The notes below the pieces were generated by a model. It did no database searches. It was not told the DNA's origin and saw only the letters and a program-made list of their open reading frames with translations. Of a stretch of DNA of 64,000 bases, positions 34,880 to 43,226 are shown piece by piece (within the stretch, counting starts at the first letter, position 1; each line of letters begins with the position of its first letter). Source of the stretch: Blautia luti (lineage in GTDB: Bacteria; Bacillota; Clostridia; Lachnospirales; Lachnospiraceae); NCBI RefSeq assembly GCF_033096465.1, contig NZ_AP028156.1, positions 2,932,501 through 2,996,500 of the forward strand. The letters run 5' to 3'. The position numbers and the translations under genes were made by a program.

Positions 34880-36097
34880 TTATTTGTTTACAACCGCGAT
34901 CTTAAGGCCTGTCATTGCCAGATTGGTCTGAAGAGCTTCATTGATCTGCTCTAACGGGAATTTGTCAGTGATCAGTTCTGACATCGGAAGTCCGATCGCT
35001 TTCGCTCTCTTAAGGAAATCAAAGGTTGTTACATAGTCTCTCAGAGTATAAACCCATGATCCAACCAGGTTGATTTCTTTAGAGCAGAGGTCAAAGTGCG
35101 GGTTAATGGTAGCATCTCCACCATTGATGAAGAATCCAAGCTCGCAGAGACCGCCGCCGTTGCGGATGAATTTATAAATATTTGCATGTGCTTTCGGGTT
35201 TCCTGTGCACTGGAATGCAAAATCTGCAAGGTGTCCGCCCTGAGCTTCTTTAACAGCTTCTGTCAGTGCTTCGATTCCTTTATAATTCATGAAGTTTACG
35301 CTTGTGTCTGCACCCATTTTCTTCGCAAACTCAAGACGTTTCTCATTGCCGTCTACTGCGCAGATATGTTCTACACCCATAGTACGGAGTACTGCGATAC
35401 AGATCAGTCCGATCGGTCCGCATCCCTGTACTACTACTCTGCTGTTGAAACGAAGGATTCCTGTTGTTTTTGCTCTTTCTACTGCATGTACAAGTACTGC
35501 ACACGGCTCGATAAGGATTCGGGAATCCAGATCCAGATCACTTACATTGAAGAATGTAGTTCCGAAGTTTCCGCCTCTGAGGAAGATATAGTCGGAGAAC
35601 CATCCGTTGAGATGTACATCATCGTCCGGAAGAAGTCCGTATACATCAGCTCCGCCTACGTTCTTTTTGTTCAAGTCAAACATTGTGATCTCAGGATCAT
35701 CTTTGAAGATCATACAGGTAACGACTTTATCGCCAATCTTTACAGGTTTTCCTGCTGTATCTACTTTAACATTCTTCCCCATTGCCACGATCTCACCGGT
35801 TCCTTCATGTCCAAGGGCTACCGGGATCAGGTTAAATGGATCTCTCTTAAATTCATGTGCATCTGTACCGCACACACCGCATCCTTCAACTTTAACAAGG
35901 ATATCATCATCCCCGATCGGAGGAATTGGATATTCTTTGATGTCAAAATGCTCTTTCTCTGTTAATACAGCTACTCTGGCTGTCTTCGGGATTCCAGTTG
36001 ATGCTGCCGGTGCTGCTGTCTGCGCCGGTGCGTTTCCTGTCATGCCGGAGAGAACCTGTTTCACGATCTCTTCAATATTTACATTATTCATGTCCAT
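34880..36097 (-). CDS. Zinc-type alcohol dehydrogenase with microcompartment targeting helix
   Basis: A 405-residue medium-chain dehydrogenase. Residues about 6-20 (NIEEIVKQVLSGMTG) are an amphipathic encapsulation helix, joined by an Ala/Pro-rich linker (about 21-38) to the enzyme. Catalytic zinc residues appear in GCGVCGTDAHEF and GHEGTGEIVAMG; the usual four-cysteine structural zinc lobe is missing. The NAD turn reads GCGPIGLICIAVL. It sits between pduP and the shell genes. I infer that it reduces lactaldehyde to 1,2-propanediol inside the shell, complementing PduQ; propanol formation is an alternative. Confidence 0.85.
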   Translation of the reverse strand: MDMNNVNIEEIVKQVLSGMTGNAPAQTAAPAASTGIPKTARVAVLTEKEHFDIKEYPIPPIGDDDILVKVEGCGVCGTDAHEFKRDPFNLIPVALGHEGTGEIVAMGKNVKVDTAGKPVKIGDKVVTCMIFKDDPEITMFDLNKKNVGGADVYGLLPDDDVHLNGWFSDYIFLRGGNFGTTFFNVSDLDLDSRILIEPCAVLVHAVERAKTTGILRFNSRVVVQGCGPIGLICIAVLRTMGVEHICAVDGNEKRLEFAKKMGADTSVNFMNYKGIEALTEAVKEAQGGHLADFAFQCTGNPKAHANIYKFIRNGGGLCELGFFINGGDATINPHFDLCSKEINLVGSWVYTLRDYVTTFDFLKRAKAIGLPMSELITDKFPLEQINEALQTNLAMTGLKIAVVNK

Positions 36098-36124
36098 GTT
36101 CTTTCTCTCCTTAAATCAAATTGT

Positions 36125-37516
36125 CTATCGAATGCAGAGACTGTCTTCCATGATGCAGCGTCTTCTCTTGGTGAATGTGCTTGCGCAGGTAAGACCCTCG
36201 CCTGTACGGCTTGCAATTGTAAATGTGGCATATCCTTCTGATCCGAATCCAAGGGATGCATAGGACGGGCCGTTCTTTACTACGATGGCTGTATCAATTG
36301 CTTTCGCATAAGTCGTGATACGGTCTACATTCTTGGAATGGATATGTGCTGAATGACGGTTGCCATGTTCCAGCCATACAGCCTGCTCTACCGCATCGTC
36401 GAAATCTCTTGCTCTTACGATACCCAGGATCGGCATCATAAGTTCTGTTGTGATCAGAGGATGTTCCTTTGGTCCCTCGAAAATGATGCAGCGGATATTT
36501 GTCGGTGCATCTACACCGATCATGGAGAGAAGTGTTCTTGCATCACGGCCTACACATTTACGGTTCAGCTTGCCGCCTGCCAGAACTGTCTCTACCAGTT
36601 TATCCTGTTCTTCTTTGGAAGCAAGATAGCAGTCATTCTCTGTTAACATATAATGCATCAGTTCATCCATAATGGAAGAAACTGCAACGACTTCTTTCTC
36701 AGCAACACAAGGAAGGTTATTATCAAATGTACATCCGTTTACAATATCTCTTGCTGCTTTACGGATATCAGCTGTTTCATCAACCAGTGCCGGCGGGTTA
36801 CCAGCTCCTGCACCGATTCCTCTCTTTCCTGAGGAAAGAACCGCTGTTACTACTCCAGGTCCGCCTGTTGCAACCAAAAGATGAATATCTTTATGTTTCA
36901 TCATAATAGCGCTTGTATCCAGTGTAGGGTTCTCTACGCTGACAGCGATATTATCCGGGCCGCCCTGTTCCAGTGAAGCTTCATTTACAAGATTCACTGC
37001 AAAAAGGGATGTCTTAACTGCTGCCGGATGTGGATTGAATACAACTGTATTTCCGCCAGCCAGCATACCCATTGTATTACATAAGACTGTTTCACTTGGG
37101 TTTGTACAAGGTGTAATCGCACCGATTACACCGAAAGGTCCCATTTCAACAAGTGTAAGACCTCTGTCTCCTGACCATGCTGTTGTAGTGATTGCTTCTG
37201 TTCCAGGTGTTTTATCTGCAACAAGGTGATGTTTGAGGATCTTATCTCCTACATTACCCATCTTGGTTTCTTCTACACCCATACGGGCCATGATTTCTGC
37301 ATTTTCTTTAATTTTCTTACGGATACAGGTAATAATTTTTTCTCTCTGGTCCATGGACATTTTATGTACAATCTCCTGAGACTTCTTCGCAGCCTCAATG
37401 GCATCGTTCATATCTTTAAATACGCCATGCTGTTTTCCTGCCGGAGTGTCTGCTATCTGCATTTTTGCCATAACCTGCTGTACAATTTCCTGTACCATAT
37501 TCTCACTGATTGGCAT
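36125..37516 (-). CDS. pduP: CoA-acylating propionaldehyde dehydrogenase PduP
   Basis: A 463-residue aldehyde dehydrogenase that turns propionaldehyde (or acetaldehyde) plus CoA and NAD+ into acyl-CoA. The first 18 residues (SENMVQEIVQQVMAKMQ) are an encapsulation helix like that of Salmonella PduP. The catalytic Cys lies in TFDNNLPCVAEKE; the coenzyme loop is GATG-like in LLVATGGPGVVTAVL. AAGGGGGA precedes the ATG. It is the second gene after the aldolase. Confidence 0.92.
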   Translation of the reverse strand: MPISENMVQEIVQQVMAKMQIADTPAGKQHGVFKDMNDAIEAAKKSQEIVHKMSMDQREKIITCIRKKIKENAEIMARMGVEETKMGNVGDKILKHHLVADKTPGTEAITTTAWSGDRGLTLVEMGPFGVIGAITPCTNPSETVLCNTMGMLAGGNTVVFNPHPAAVKTSLFAVNLVNEASLEQGGPDNIAVSVENPTLDTSAIMMKHKDIHLLVATGGPGVVTAVLSSGKRGIGAGAGNPPALVDETADIRKAARDIVNGCTFDNNLPCVAEKEVVAVSSIMDELMHYMLTENDCYLASKEEQDKLVETVLAGGKLNRKCVGRDARTLLSMIGVDAPTNIRCIIFEGPKEHPLITTELMMPILGIVRARDFDDAVEQAVWLEHGNRHSAHIHSKNVDRITTYAKAIDTAIVVKNGPSYASLGFGSEGYATFTIASRTGEGLTCASTFTKRRRCIMEDSLCIR

Positions 37517-37536
37517 GAGACTGTCCCCCTTTTAGA

Positions 37537-38406
37537 TTATTTCAGTCCTAACTGAGCCATTACTTTCTTTGTGATCTCAGCTACAAGCTCTGCATCTGTC
37601 TGTGCTGCCGGAGCTGCTTCTTCCGGTTTGGAATCACCGCCTACGAAATCATACTGATATCCAGGGAATTTCTTGAATTCACCATCATGGCATGCACCGC
37701 CACAGTTATGGCAGTTATGACCATCTTTATTCAGGCAGAGATTTGCAGGATGTTTACCTGCCATACCGAATTTACGACGGATTTCATACAGTTTCTTGAT
37801 GTTCTTCTCATCAAATTCCTTAGGTCCACCAAGAAGTTTGGTCTGATACAGAAGCTGTGCGTAGAATTCTACGGATTCCATCTTCATATAAGCTGCATTT
37901 AAGTCTGTGCTCCATGTAAGTGCTCCGTGGTTCTCAAGAAGAACTGCATCGAAGTATGGAAGATATTTCTCAAGGTTATCCGGAATTTCCATTGTGGAAG
38001 GTGTACCGTACTCAGCGATCGGAACACATCCAAGAGAAATAACTGCTTCCGGCATGATTGGCTGTGTAAGCGGAATGCCTGCGATTGCAAAAGATGTAGC
38101 ATAGATTGGATGAGCATGTACAACAGAACCTACGTCCGGTCTCTTCTCATAAACTCTCATATGCATTTTGATCTCAGAAGATGGTTTGAATCCCGGGTTT
38201 GCCTGGATTACATTTCCTTCTCTGTCTACTTTACAGATAAACTCCGGTGTCATGAATCCTTTAGATACACCTGTAGGTGTGCAAAGGAACTCATTATCAT
38301 TGAGTTTCACGGAAATATTTCCGTCGTTTGCTGCAACCATGTTACGGTTGTAGATTCGTTTTCCGATGTCGCAGATCTGTTTTTTGATTTCAAATTCGTT
38401 TACCAT
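37537..38406 (-). CDS. Class II (FucA-like) aldolase with Cys/His cluster and C-terminal targeting helix
   Basis: A 289-residue zinc aldolase. I start at the ATG at 38406, nine bases after GGAGG. The core matches L-fuculose-1-phosphate aldolase: Glu78 in SSEIKMH and zinc ligands His97, His99 and His160. It would yield DHAP and lactaldehyde. After the core comes a compact Cys/His cluster (Cys224, 232, 235, 239 with His230, 233, 240), then an Ala/Pro linker and a C-terminal amphipathic helix (DAELVAEITKKVMAQLGLK) that should direct it into the shell. Related aldolases also cleave 5-deoxyribulose- and methylthioribulose-1-phosphate, which fits the mtn genes nearby. First gene of the operon. Confidence 0.88.
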   Translation of the reverse strand: MVNEFEIKKQICDIGKRIYNRNMVAANDGNISVKLNDNEFLCTPTGVSKGFMTPEFICKVDREGNVIQANPGFKPSSEIKMHMRVYEKRPDVGSVVHAHPIYATSFAIAGIPLTQPIMPEAVISLGCVPIAEYGTPSTMEIPDNLEKYLPYFDAVLLENHGALTWSTDLNAAYMKMESVEFYAQLLYQTKLLGGPKEFDEKNIKKLYEIRRKFGMAGKHPANLCLNKDGHNCHNCGGACHDGEFKKFPGYQYDFVGGDSKPEEAAPAAQTDAELVAEITKKVMAQLGLK

Positions 38407-38454
38407 GCTCATTTTCCTCCTTAAGGCATTGGATTCGTTGACGTTTATGTTGTG

Positions 38455-38483
38455 ATTGTATAATATTTTGTGCAAAAAGTCAA
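38455..38483 (-). promoter_or_regulatory. Promoter of the microcompartment operon
   Basis: Minus-strand TTGACT (38478-38483) and TACAAT (38455-38460), 17 bases apart, about 50 bases upstream of the aldolase ATG. Confidence 0.75.
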
Positions 38484-38494
38484 TAGAATCCCGT

Positions 38495-38550
38495 TGTTTT
38501 ATGTTGTATTTGTTGTGTTTTTTATGTTGTTTTTATTTGTTTTATTTTTG
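38495..38550 (-). promoter_or_regulatory. Repeated A-rich operator-like motifs upstream of the aldolase promoter
   Basis: On the minus strand the region reads as repeats of ACAACATAAAA, twice spaced 23 bases (centred near 38502 and 38525), plus CACAACAAATAC between. Related sequences occur at 42105-42175, 43047-43061, 52568-52605 and 53145-53165. Confidence 0.5.
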
Positions 38551-38596
38551 TTTATGATTTTTGACGTCCTGCTGATCCTGACAGGGAAATTCTCTG

Positions 38597-39388
38597 TCAG
38601 CCACCGATCTGACAATCCAGACCACTTACTGCGTGAACTGCTTTTTTCAGTGTTTCCATCTGTTCTTTCGAAGGGGGTTCCATATCTCCCATCAGATACG
38701 GTCTGCCCAGTCCTTCATACTTATCCTGTCCCAGTCTGTGATATGGCAGAAGATGGATCTTATCTACTCCCGGAAGTGTATCTGCGAATCTGGCAATTCC
38801 CTGGATCTCCTCCACAGTATCATTAAATGTGGGGATCACCGGAACCCTGATCACCAGCCGGGTCTGTCCTGACAGTGCCACCTTTCTGGCATTTTCCAGC
38901 ATCAGCTCATTGGACCGTCCTGTAAACTCTTTATGTTTCTCTGTATTCGTATGTTTGATATCCATCAGATACGTATCAAGATAAGGAAGGATACTCTCAA
39001 TCGTCTCCCATTTCACACATGCCATGCTCTCGATGGCTGTGGAAATCCCTCGCTCTTTCGCAGCCCGCAGAAGGGCTCCTGCAAATTCCGGCTGGCAGAG
39101 ACATTCTCCTCCGGAAAGAGTCATTCCTCCTCCGGAGCGGTAATAATACGGTCTGTCTTTCTCCACTTCCTCGATCATCTCTCTGACTGTCACATCCCGT
39201 CCGATGATCTTATCCTCTCCAAGAACCTTCATGGTCTGGATCTGATATTCCTGAGATTCCGGATTACAGCACCATCTGCACCGCAGAACACATCCTTTCA
39301 GAAACACGATGGTACGTATTCCCGGACCGTCATGGATAGAATATTTCTGGACATCAAACACCCTGCCCTTTATATCCAAATAGTCCAT
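38597..39388 (-). CDS. Glycyl radical enzyme activase (radical SAM)
   Basis: A 263-residue radical SAM enzyme that uses SAM and a 4Fe-4S cluster to place the glycyl radical on the neighbouring dehydratase, releasing 5'-deoxyadenosine. The cluster motif CVLRCRWC (about residues 31-38) is CX3CX2C. GGMTLSGGECLCQPEF is the GGE/SAM region. There is no inserted ferredoxin-like domain with extra cysteines, unlike many dehydratase activases, so it is compact like PflA. I start at the ATG at 39388 after AAGGTGAG; upstream in-frame ATGs would overlap the dehydratase gene. Transcribed with it. Confidence 0.9.
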   Translation of the reverse strand: MDYLDIKGRVFDVQKYSIHDGPGIRTIVFLKGCVLRCRWCCNPESQEYQIQTMKVLGEDKIIGRDVTVREMIEEVEKDRPYYYRSGGGMTLSGGECLCQPEFAGALLRAAKERGISTAIESMACVKWETIESILPYLDTYLMDIKHTNTEKHKEFTGRSNELMLENARKVALSGQTRLVIRVPVIPTFNDTVEEIQGIARFADTLPGVDKIHLLPYHRLGQDKYEGLGRPYLMGDMEPPSKEQMETLKKAVHAVSGLDCQIGG

Positions 39389-39419
39389 GCGCTCACCTTT
39401 TCGCTTTCTGCTTCCTGTA

Positions 39420-41945
39420 TCAGAAGCCCTGTTCTGTACGTCGGATGATATCATCCTGAAGGGAACGGGAAAGTGTAGTGAACAGTGCGCTGTATCCAGC
39501 AACACGGACTACCAGGTGTTTATATTTCTCCGGATGTTCCTGTGCATCCAGAAGTGTAGCACGATCCACTACATTAAACTGCATATGCATACCCTTCTGA
39601 TCAAAATAGGAACGGATCAGAGCTACAAATTTCTCCAGTCCTTCTCTTCCGGATAATGCTGACGGATGGAACTTCTGGTTAAACAGGGTTCCATTGGATA
39701 CGATAAAGTGATCCAGTCTGGATACGGAAGTAGCCGCTGCTGTAGGTCCCTTCACATCCTTGCCTGCTGACGGGGAAACACCGTCTGCCACAGGTGTATG
39801 TGCATATCTGCCGTCCGGTGTGGCGCCGGTCTGTCCGCCTAACGGTACATTGGCAGATACCGGATACAGGCCTGCCTGGAACTGTCCACCTCTTGGATTG
39901 TGGTAATTCTGAAGAGGTTTCGAATAGGTATACGCAACTTCCCTTGCGAAATAATCAACTTCCGGAATATCATTACCATATTTCGGAACTTCATCGATCA
40001 TATCATGGATTTCTTTAAATCTCTGTGTCTTCTGCTCACCCGGTTTCATGCCGATAAATGTCTTCAAAAGGCCTTCCGCAGTAGAAGCATCCACTTCTCT
40101 GCCTGCTTTCTGCATGGCTTTCATGATCATTTCCGTCATGTCACTGGCAGACTGTACATCCAGCCCCTTATCATAATTCCATGCAAGAGCTTCCTTAAGT
40201 TCCTCCATGGAAACTTTCTTCTCCTCATAGACAAGCTTACGTATTGCGAAAAGTCCGTCTGCCATATTGGCGATTCCGAATCCCTGAGGACCGGTGAAAT
40301 TGTAAACAGCTCCACCTTCCTGAACAGATTTTCCCTCTTTGAGGCAGTCATCTATCATACAGGAAAGGAATGGAAGCGGGCATCTCTCTGCATGAGCCAC
40401 ATCAATGGCATTGTCCGCATTGACAAGCAGGGAAATACAGTATTCCATCTGCTTCTTATAAGCATCAAAGAACTCATCAAAAGTCTTCATCTGAGCGACA
40501 TCACCGGTAGGGATTCCAACCATCTCACCCTTATCCATACCATTGGAGAAAACAAGTTCCAGCGGTCTGCACATATTGAAAAATGCAGCATCATGCCATC
40601 CTTCTGTTTTACCTGCTTTCTGCGGTTCTACACAGCCAATGATATTGTAGTCCCTGGCATCTTCCAGAGATAAACCTCTGTTCTGTAATGCCGGAATGAT
40701 CACCTCATCATTGTAGTATGCCGGAAGTCCGATTCCTGTTCTGGTAAGCTCTGCTGCCTTGATCAGGAATTCATGAGGCGAACCGTTCCATACTCTCACA
40801 GAAAGGGATGGTGCCGGAAGATGTACATGCATAGATGCCTGAATACACATAATAGAAAGATCGTTGGTCACATCTTCGCCTTCTTTATTCTGACCTCCTG
40901 CGATCAGGTTCTGGAAAAGGCTGTATCCTGCAAATCCCTCTGCTGATGCGGCATCGCGGCACTTATTCAGGTCATTGAATTTCACCCAGATGCAGTCCAT
41001 CAGTTCCTGCGCAAACTCACGGGTAATGATTCCCTGTTCCATATCCTTCTTATAATAAGGATACATATACTGGTCAAAACGTCCCGGTGAAATAGAATGT
41101 CCGCTGGATTCCATCTGAATCAGCTGCTGCACGAACCAGAATGACTGACAGGCTTCATAAAAGCTCTGTGCACCTTTCGCCGGTACTCTGCTGCAGTTCG
41201 CAGATATAATAAGAAGTTCCTGTTTTCTCACCGGATCACTGGTCTGGTCTGCCATCTTCTGCGCAAGCTTCGCGTAACGGGCAGCATAATCCATAACAGC
41301 CTGACAGCTTAAGATCACCGCTTCCAGGAAATGGGATTTTCTTGCATAATCTCCATCCCCTACATTGCAGTGATCCAGTTCTGCCTGTGCCTTCCCCATA
41401 ATTCCCTCGAATCCGATCTCCAGCACTTCCCAGTATTTTACAGTTACATGGCCTACGCCATTATAAAAGTAATTTCCCGGAGTAAAAATATTATGCTCAA
41501 TAGCCCGGATCGCTTCCGGTGCCATATAAGAAGTGGCAAGTTCACTGGTGGTTTTGCCTTTCCAGTATTTATCTGCCTCTTTCAGTTCTGCCTTCGTTTT
41601 CTCTGCAATATCAAATGGGTCTGCTGTCCTGGTGGCTACTGTATCAAGTTCAGCTTCCAGCCATTCATAGGAAAACTCCGGAAATGTCTGACATCCCCTG
41701 GGTGCAATGGTACTGCTTCCCACGATCAGCTCATCATCACGGATAATGATGGGAATATTACGAAGAATATGTGCGAATGCCTTCGCCCTGCGGGTGATAA
41801 TGGGCTCCCCTTCGGTTTCCTTATAAGATTCCGTAACCAGTCTGGCCCTGGCAGATTCGATCACAGGCATATGTGCATATAATGCGTCTACCAGTTTCTG
41901 GATCCTGGGAGATTTGGGAATATCTGATGTTTGAAATTTTTCCAT
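39420..41945 (-). CDS. B12-independent glycyl radical 1,2-propanediol dehydratase
   Basis: An 841-residue glycyl radical enzyme. The thiyl Cys438 and base Glu440 are seen in NIIGCVEPQKAG; the radical glycine is Gly817 in VVRVAGYSALF. His166 (YNGVGHVTV) and Ser280/Ser281 (SSGHS) fit the diol dehydratase subgroup rather than pyruvate formate-lyase or choline lyase. It converts 1,2-propanediol to propionaldehyde; glycerol dehydratase activity cannot be excluded. AAAGGAG precedes the ATG. It has its own promoter (42070-42098) and is followed by its activase. No obvious targeting helix is seen at either end. Confidence 0.92.
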   Translation of the reverse strand: MEKFQTSDIPKSPRIQKLVDALYAHMPVIESARARLVTESYKETEGEPIITRRAKAFAHILRNIPIIIRDDELIVGSSTIAPRGCQTFPEFSYEWLEAELDTVATRTADPFDIAEKTKAELKEADKYWKGKTTSELATSYMAPEAIRAIEHNIFTPGNYFYNGVGHVTVKYWEVLEIGFEGIMGKAQAELDHCNVGDGDYARKSHFLEAVILSCQAVMDYAARYAKLAQKMADQTSDPVRKQELLIISANCSRVPAKGAQSFYEACQSFWFVQQLIQMESSGHSISPGRFDQYMYPYYKKDMEQGIITREFAQELMDCIWVKFNDLNKCRDAASAEGFAGYSLFQNLIAGGQNKEGEDVTNDLSIMCIQASMHVHLPAPSLSVRVWNGSPHEFLIKAAELTRTGIGLPAYYNDEVIIPALQNRGLSLEDARDYNIIGCVEPQKAGKTEGWHDAAFFNMCRPLELVFSNGMDKGEMVGIPTGDVAQMKTFDEFFDAYKKQMEYCISLLVNADNAIDVAHAERCPLPFLSCMIDDCLKEGKSVQEGGAVYNFTGPQGFGIANMADGLFAIRKLVYEEKKVSMEELKEALAWNYDKGLDVQSASDMTEMIMKAMQKAGREVDASTAEGLLKTFIGMKPGEQKTQRFKEIHDMIDEVPKYGNDIPEVDYFAREVAYTYSKPLQNYHNPRGGQFQAGLYPVSANVPLGGQTGATPDGRYAHTPVADGVSPSAGKDVKGPTAAATSVSRLDHFIVSNGTLFNQKFHPSALSGREGLEKFVALIRSYFDQKGMHMQFNVVDRATLLDAQEHPEKYKHLVVRVAGYSALFTTLSRSLQDDIIRRTEQGF

Positions 41946-42069
41946 GTTGCTCCTTTCTCATGGATCTGAACCCTCTTTTCAGGAGTTCTCCACCTGCTGC
42001 ATACTGCTTCGGCGGCATAATTCCAATGCTGTAAAAATGCAATTATATTCCATGTTTTCATATGCTCTC

Positions 42070-42098
42070 ATTATACTCCACCCAACTCTCAAGGTCAA
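42070..42098 (-). promoter_or_regulatory. Promoter of the glycyl radical enzyme operon
   Basis: Minus-strand TTGACC (42093-42098) and TATAAT (42070-42075), 17 bases apart. ATGTTGTTTCT abuts the -35 box, and AAAAACAACA-type motifs lie further upstream (42130-42170). The predicted leader is about 120 bases. Confidence 0.75.
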
Positions 42099-42104
42099 CA
42101 AGAA

Positions 42105-42175
42105 ACAACATATTTCATCTGGTTTTAGTGTTGTTTTTTGTTTGGATTCTATTTTATAATTTGTTGTTTTTATTT
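42105..42175 (-). promoter_or_regulatory. A-rich operator-like motifs upstream of the glycyl radical enzyme
   Basis: Minus-strand AAAAACAACAAAT and AAAAAACAACACT, plus an inverted copy next to the -35 box. They resemble the cluster at 38495-38550. This and the two promoters fill the 41946-42260 gap. Confidence 0.45.
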
Positions 42176-42185
42176 TGAATTTTGA

Positions 42186-42214
42186 TTGACATTCACTTTT
42201 TCATCTGCCATACT
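42186..42214 (+). promoter_or_regulatory. Promoter of the PHP-domain gene
   Basis: TTGACA (42186-42191) and CATACT (42209-42214), 17 bases apart, about 45 bases before the ATG. Confidence 0.6.
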
Positions 42215-42260
42215 GTATTCAGAACCAAAAGAATTTTTATTACAATCAGGAGGCATTTTT

Positions 42261-42974
42261 ATGTATCTTTCTGATATACACACCCACTCCATTGCCAGCG
42301 GCCACGGTACCAGCTGTACCATCTCCGATATGGCAAAGGAAGCCAGCAGAAAAGGGCTTAAACTTCTGGGCATTTCCGATCACGGTCCCGGAACCCTCGC
42401 TTCAGGAACTTCTTCCTATTTTAGGAGTCTCCCTTTCTGCCCCAGGAAGCGATTCGGGATTGAACTCTTTTACGGAGTAGAATTAAACATTCTTGATACA
42501 GAGGGACATATTGATCTTTCAGATGAACTGCTGAATAATCTGGATTACGCCATCATCAGCATGCACCGACAGAATTACAGATCCGGTTCTGTTTCGGAGA
42601 ACACCCAGGCATATATTAATGCCATGAAACATCCGGCAGTCAAAGTTCTGGGGCATTGCGATGATTCCCATTTCCCGGTGGATTACGATGCTCTCGCCAG
42701 AGCAGCCCAGAATGAACACGTGATCTTTGAGATCAACGAAGCATCTCTGACCCCCGGCAGCTACAGAGGAGACACCCGGGCGAATGCCGCACAGATCCTG
42801 CACTGCGCTCTCCGCTATAAACTTCCTGTCATTCTTTCCAGTGACAGCCACGGCACCGGACATATCGGAGATTTCACAAACGCAGCAGAATTTGTCCACC
42901 AGTTTATGTTTCCCGAATCTCTCATTCTTAACAATCAGATCCCCAGGTTAAAAGTTTTTCTTCAGACACGCTGA
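42261..42974 (+). CDS. PHP-domain phosphatase/hydrolase (YcdX-like)
   Basis: A 237-residue metal-dependent phosphoesterase of the PHP family. Metal ligands are seen in DIHTHSIASGHG, GISDHGPG, MHRQNYR, LGHCDDSHFP and SSDSHGTGHIGDF. The start at 42261 follows AGGAGG; a longer frame from 42186 would begin inside the promoter. The gene is divergent from the glycyl radical enzyme operon. The substrate is unknown; a sugar phosphate or histidinol-phosphate-like compound is typical for the family. Confidence 0.85.
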   Translation: MYLSDIHTHSIASGHGTSCTISDMAKEASRKGLKLLGISDHGPGTLASGTSSYFRSLPFCPRKRFGIELFYGVELNILDTEGHIDLSDELLNNLDYAIISMHRQNYRSGSVSENTQAYINAMKHPAVKVLGHCDDSHFPVDYDALARAAQNEHVIFEINEASLTPGSYRGDTRANAAQILHCALRYKLPVILSSDSHGTGHIGDFTNAAEFVHQFMFPESLILNNQIPRLKVFLQTR

Positions 42975-42977
42975 GAC

Positions 42978-43007
42978 AGGAGGCCTTACGGCAGCCTGCC
43001 TTTTTCT
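42978..43007 (+). terminator. Probable terminator of the PHP-domain gene
   Basis: An imperfect stem from AGGAGGC and GCAGCCTGCC is followed by TTTTT. Its position a few bases after the stop supports the call. Confidence 0.5.
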
Positions 43008-43112
43008 GTGCTGTTTTTCGCCCTTCCGGAAGCATTCTTTCCTGTTATGTTGTTTTTTTGGTTATTTTGGATAATTTTATTCCAAAAAAAGCCACATTTC
43101 AGTACATTTTAA

Positions 43113-43141
43113 TTGACAAACCATGGCAAAGGACTTAAAAT
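43113..43141 (+). promoter_or_regulatory. Promoter of dhaKL
   Basis: TTGACA (43113-43118) and TAAAAT (43136-43141), 17 bases apart. A copy of the shared motif (ATGTTGTTTTTTTG, 43047-43060) lies about 50 bases upstream of the -35 box. Confidence 0.7.
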
Positions 43142-43226
43142 TATAGTTACAAAAAACAAGGTTTTTCTATTATCTAACCTTTTAATTATTCAATTTTATT
43201 ACATTCTAACAGCAAGGAGGCATCTT

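Noticed and set aside
35096..35965. Plus-strand open frame of 289 codons opposite the zinc alcohol dehydrogenase
   Set aside because: Antisense to a gene with clear motifs, with a composition rich in Cys, Ser and Tyr and no recognisable domain.
38578..38600. Hairpin CTGACAG/CTGTCAG at the end of the activase gene as terminator
   Set aside because: It overlaps the stop codon and no T-run follows on the minus strand.
30999..41945. Choline- or ethanolamine-type microcompartment
   Set aside because: The glycyl radical enzyme has diol dehydratase residues, the locus encodes a FucA-like aldolase, and no eutBC or choline lyase features are present.
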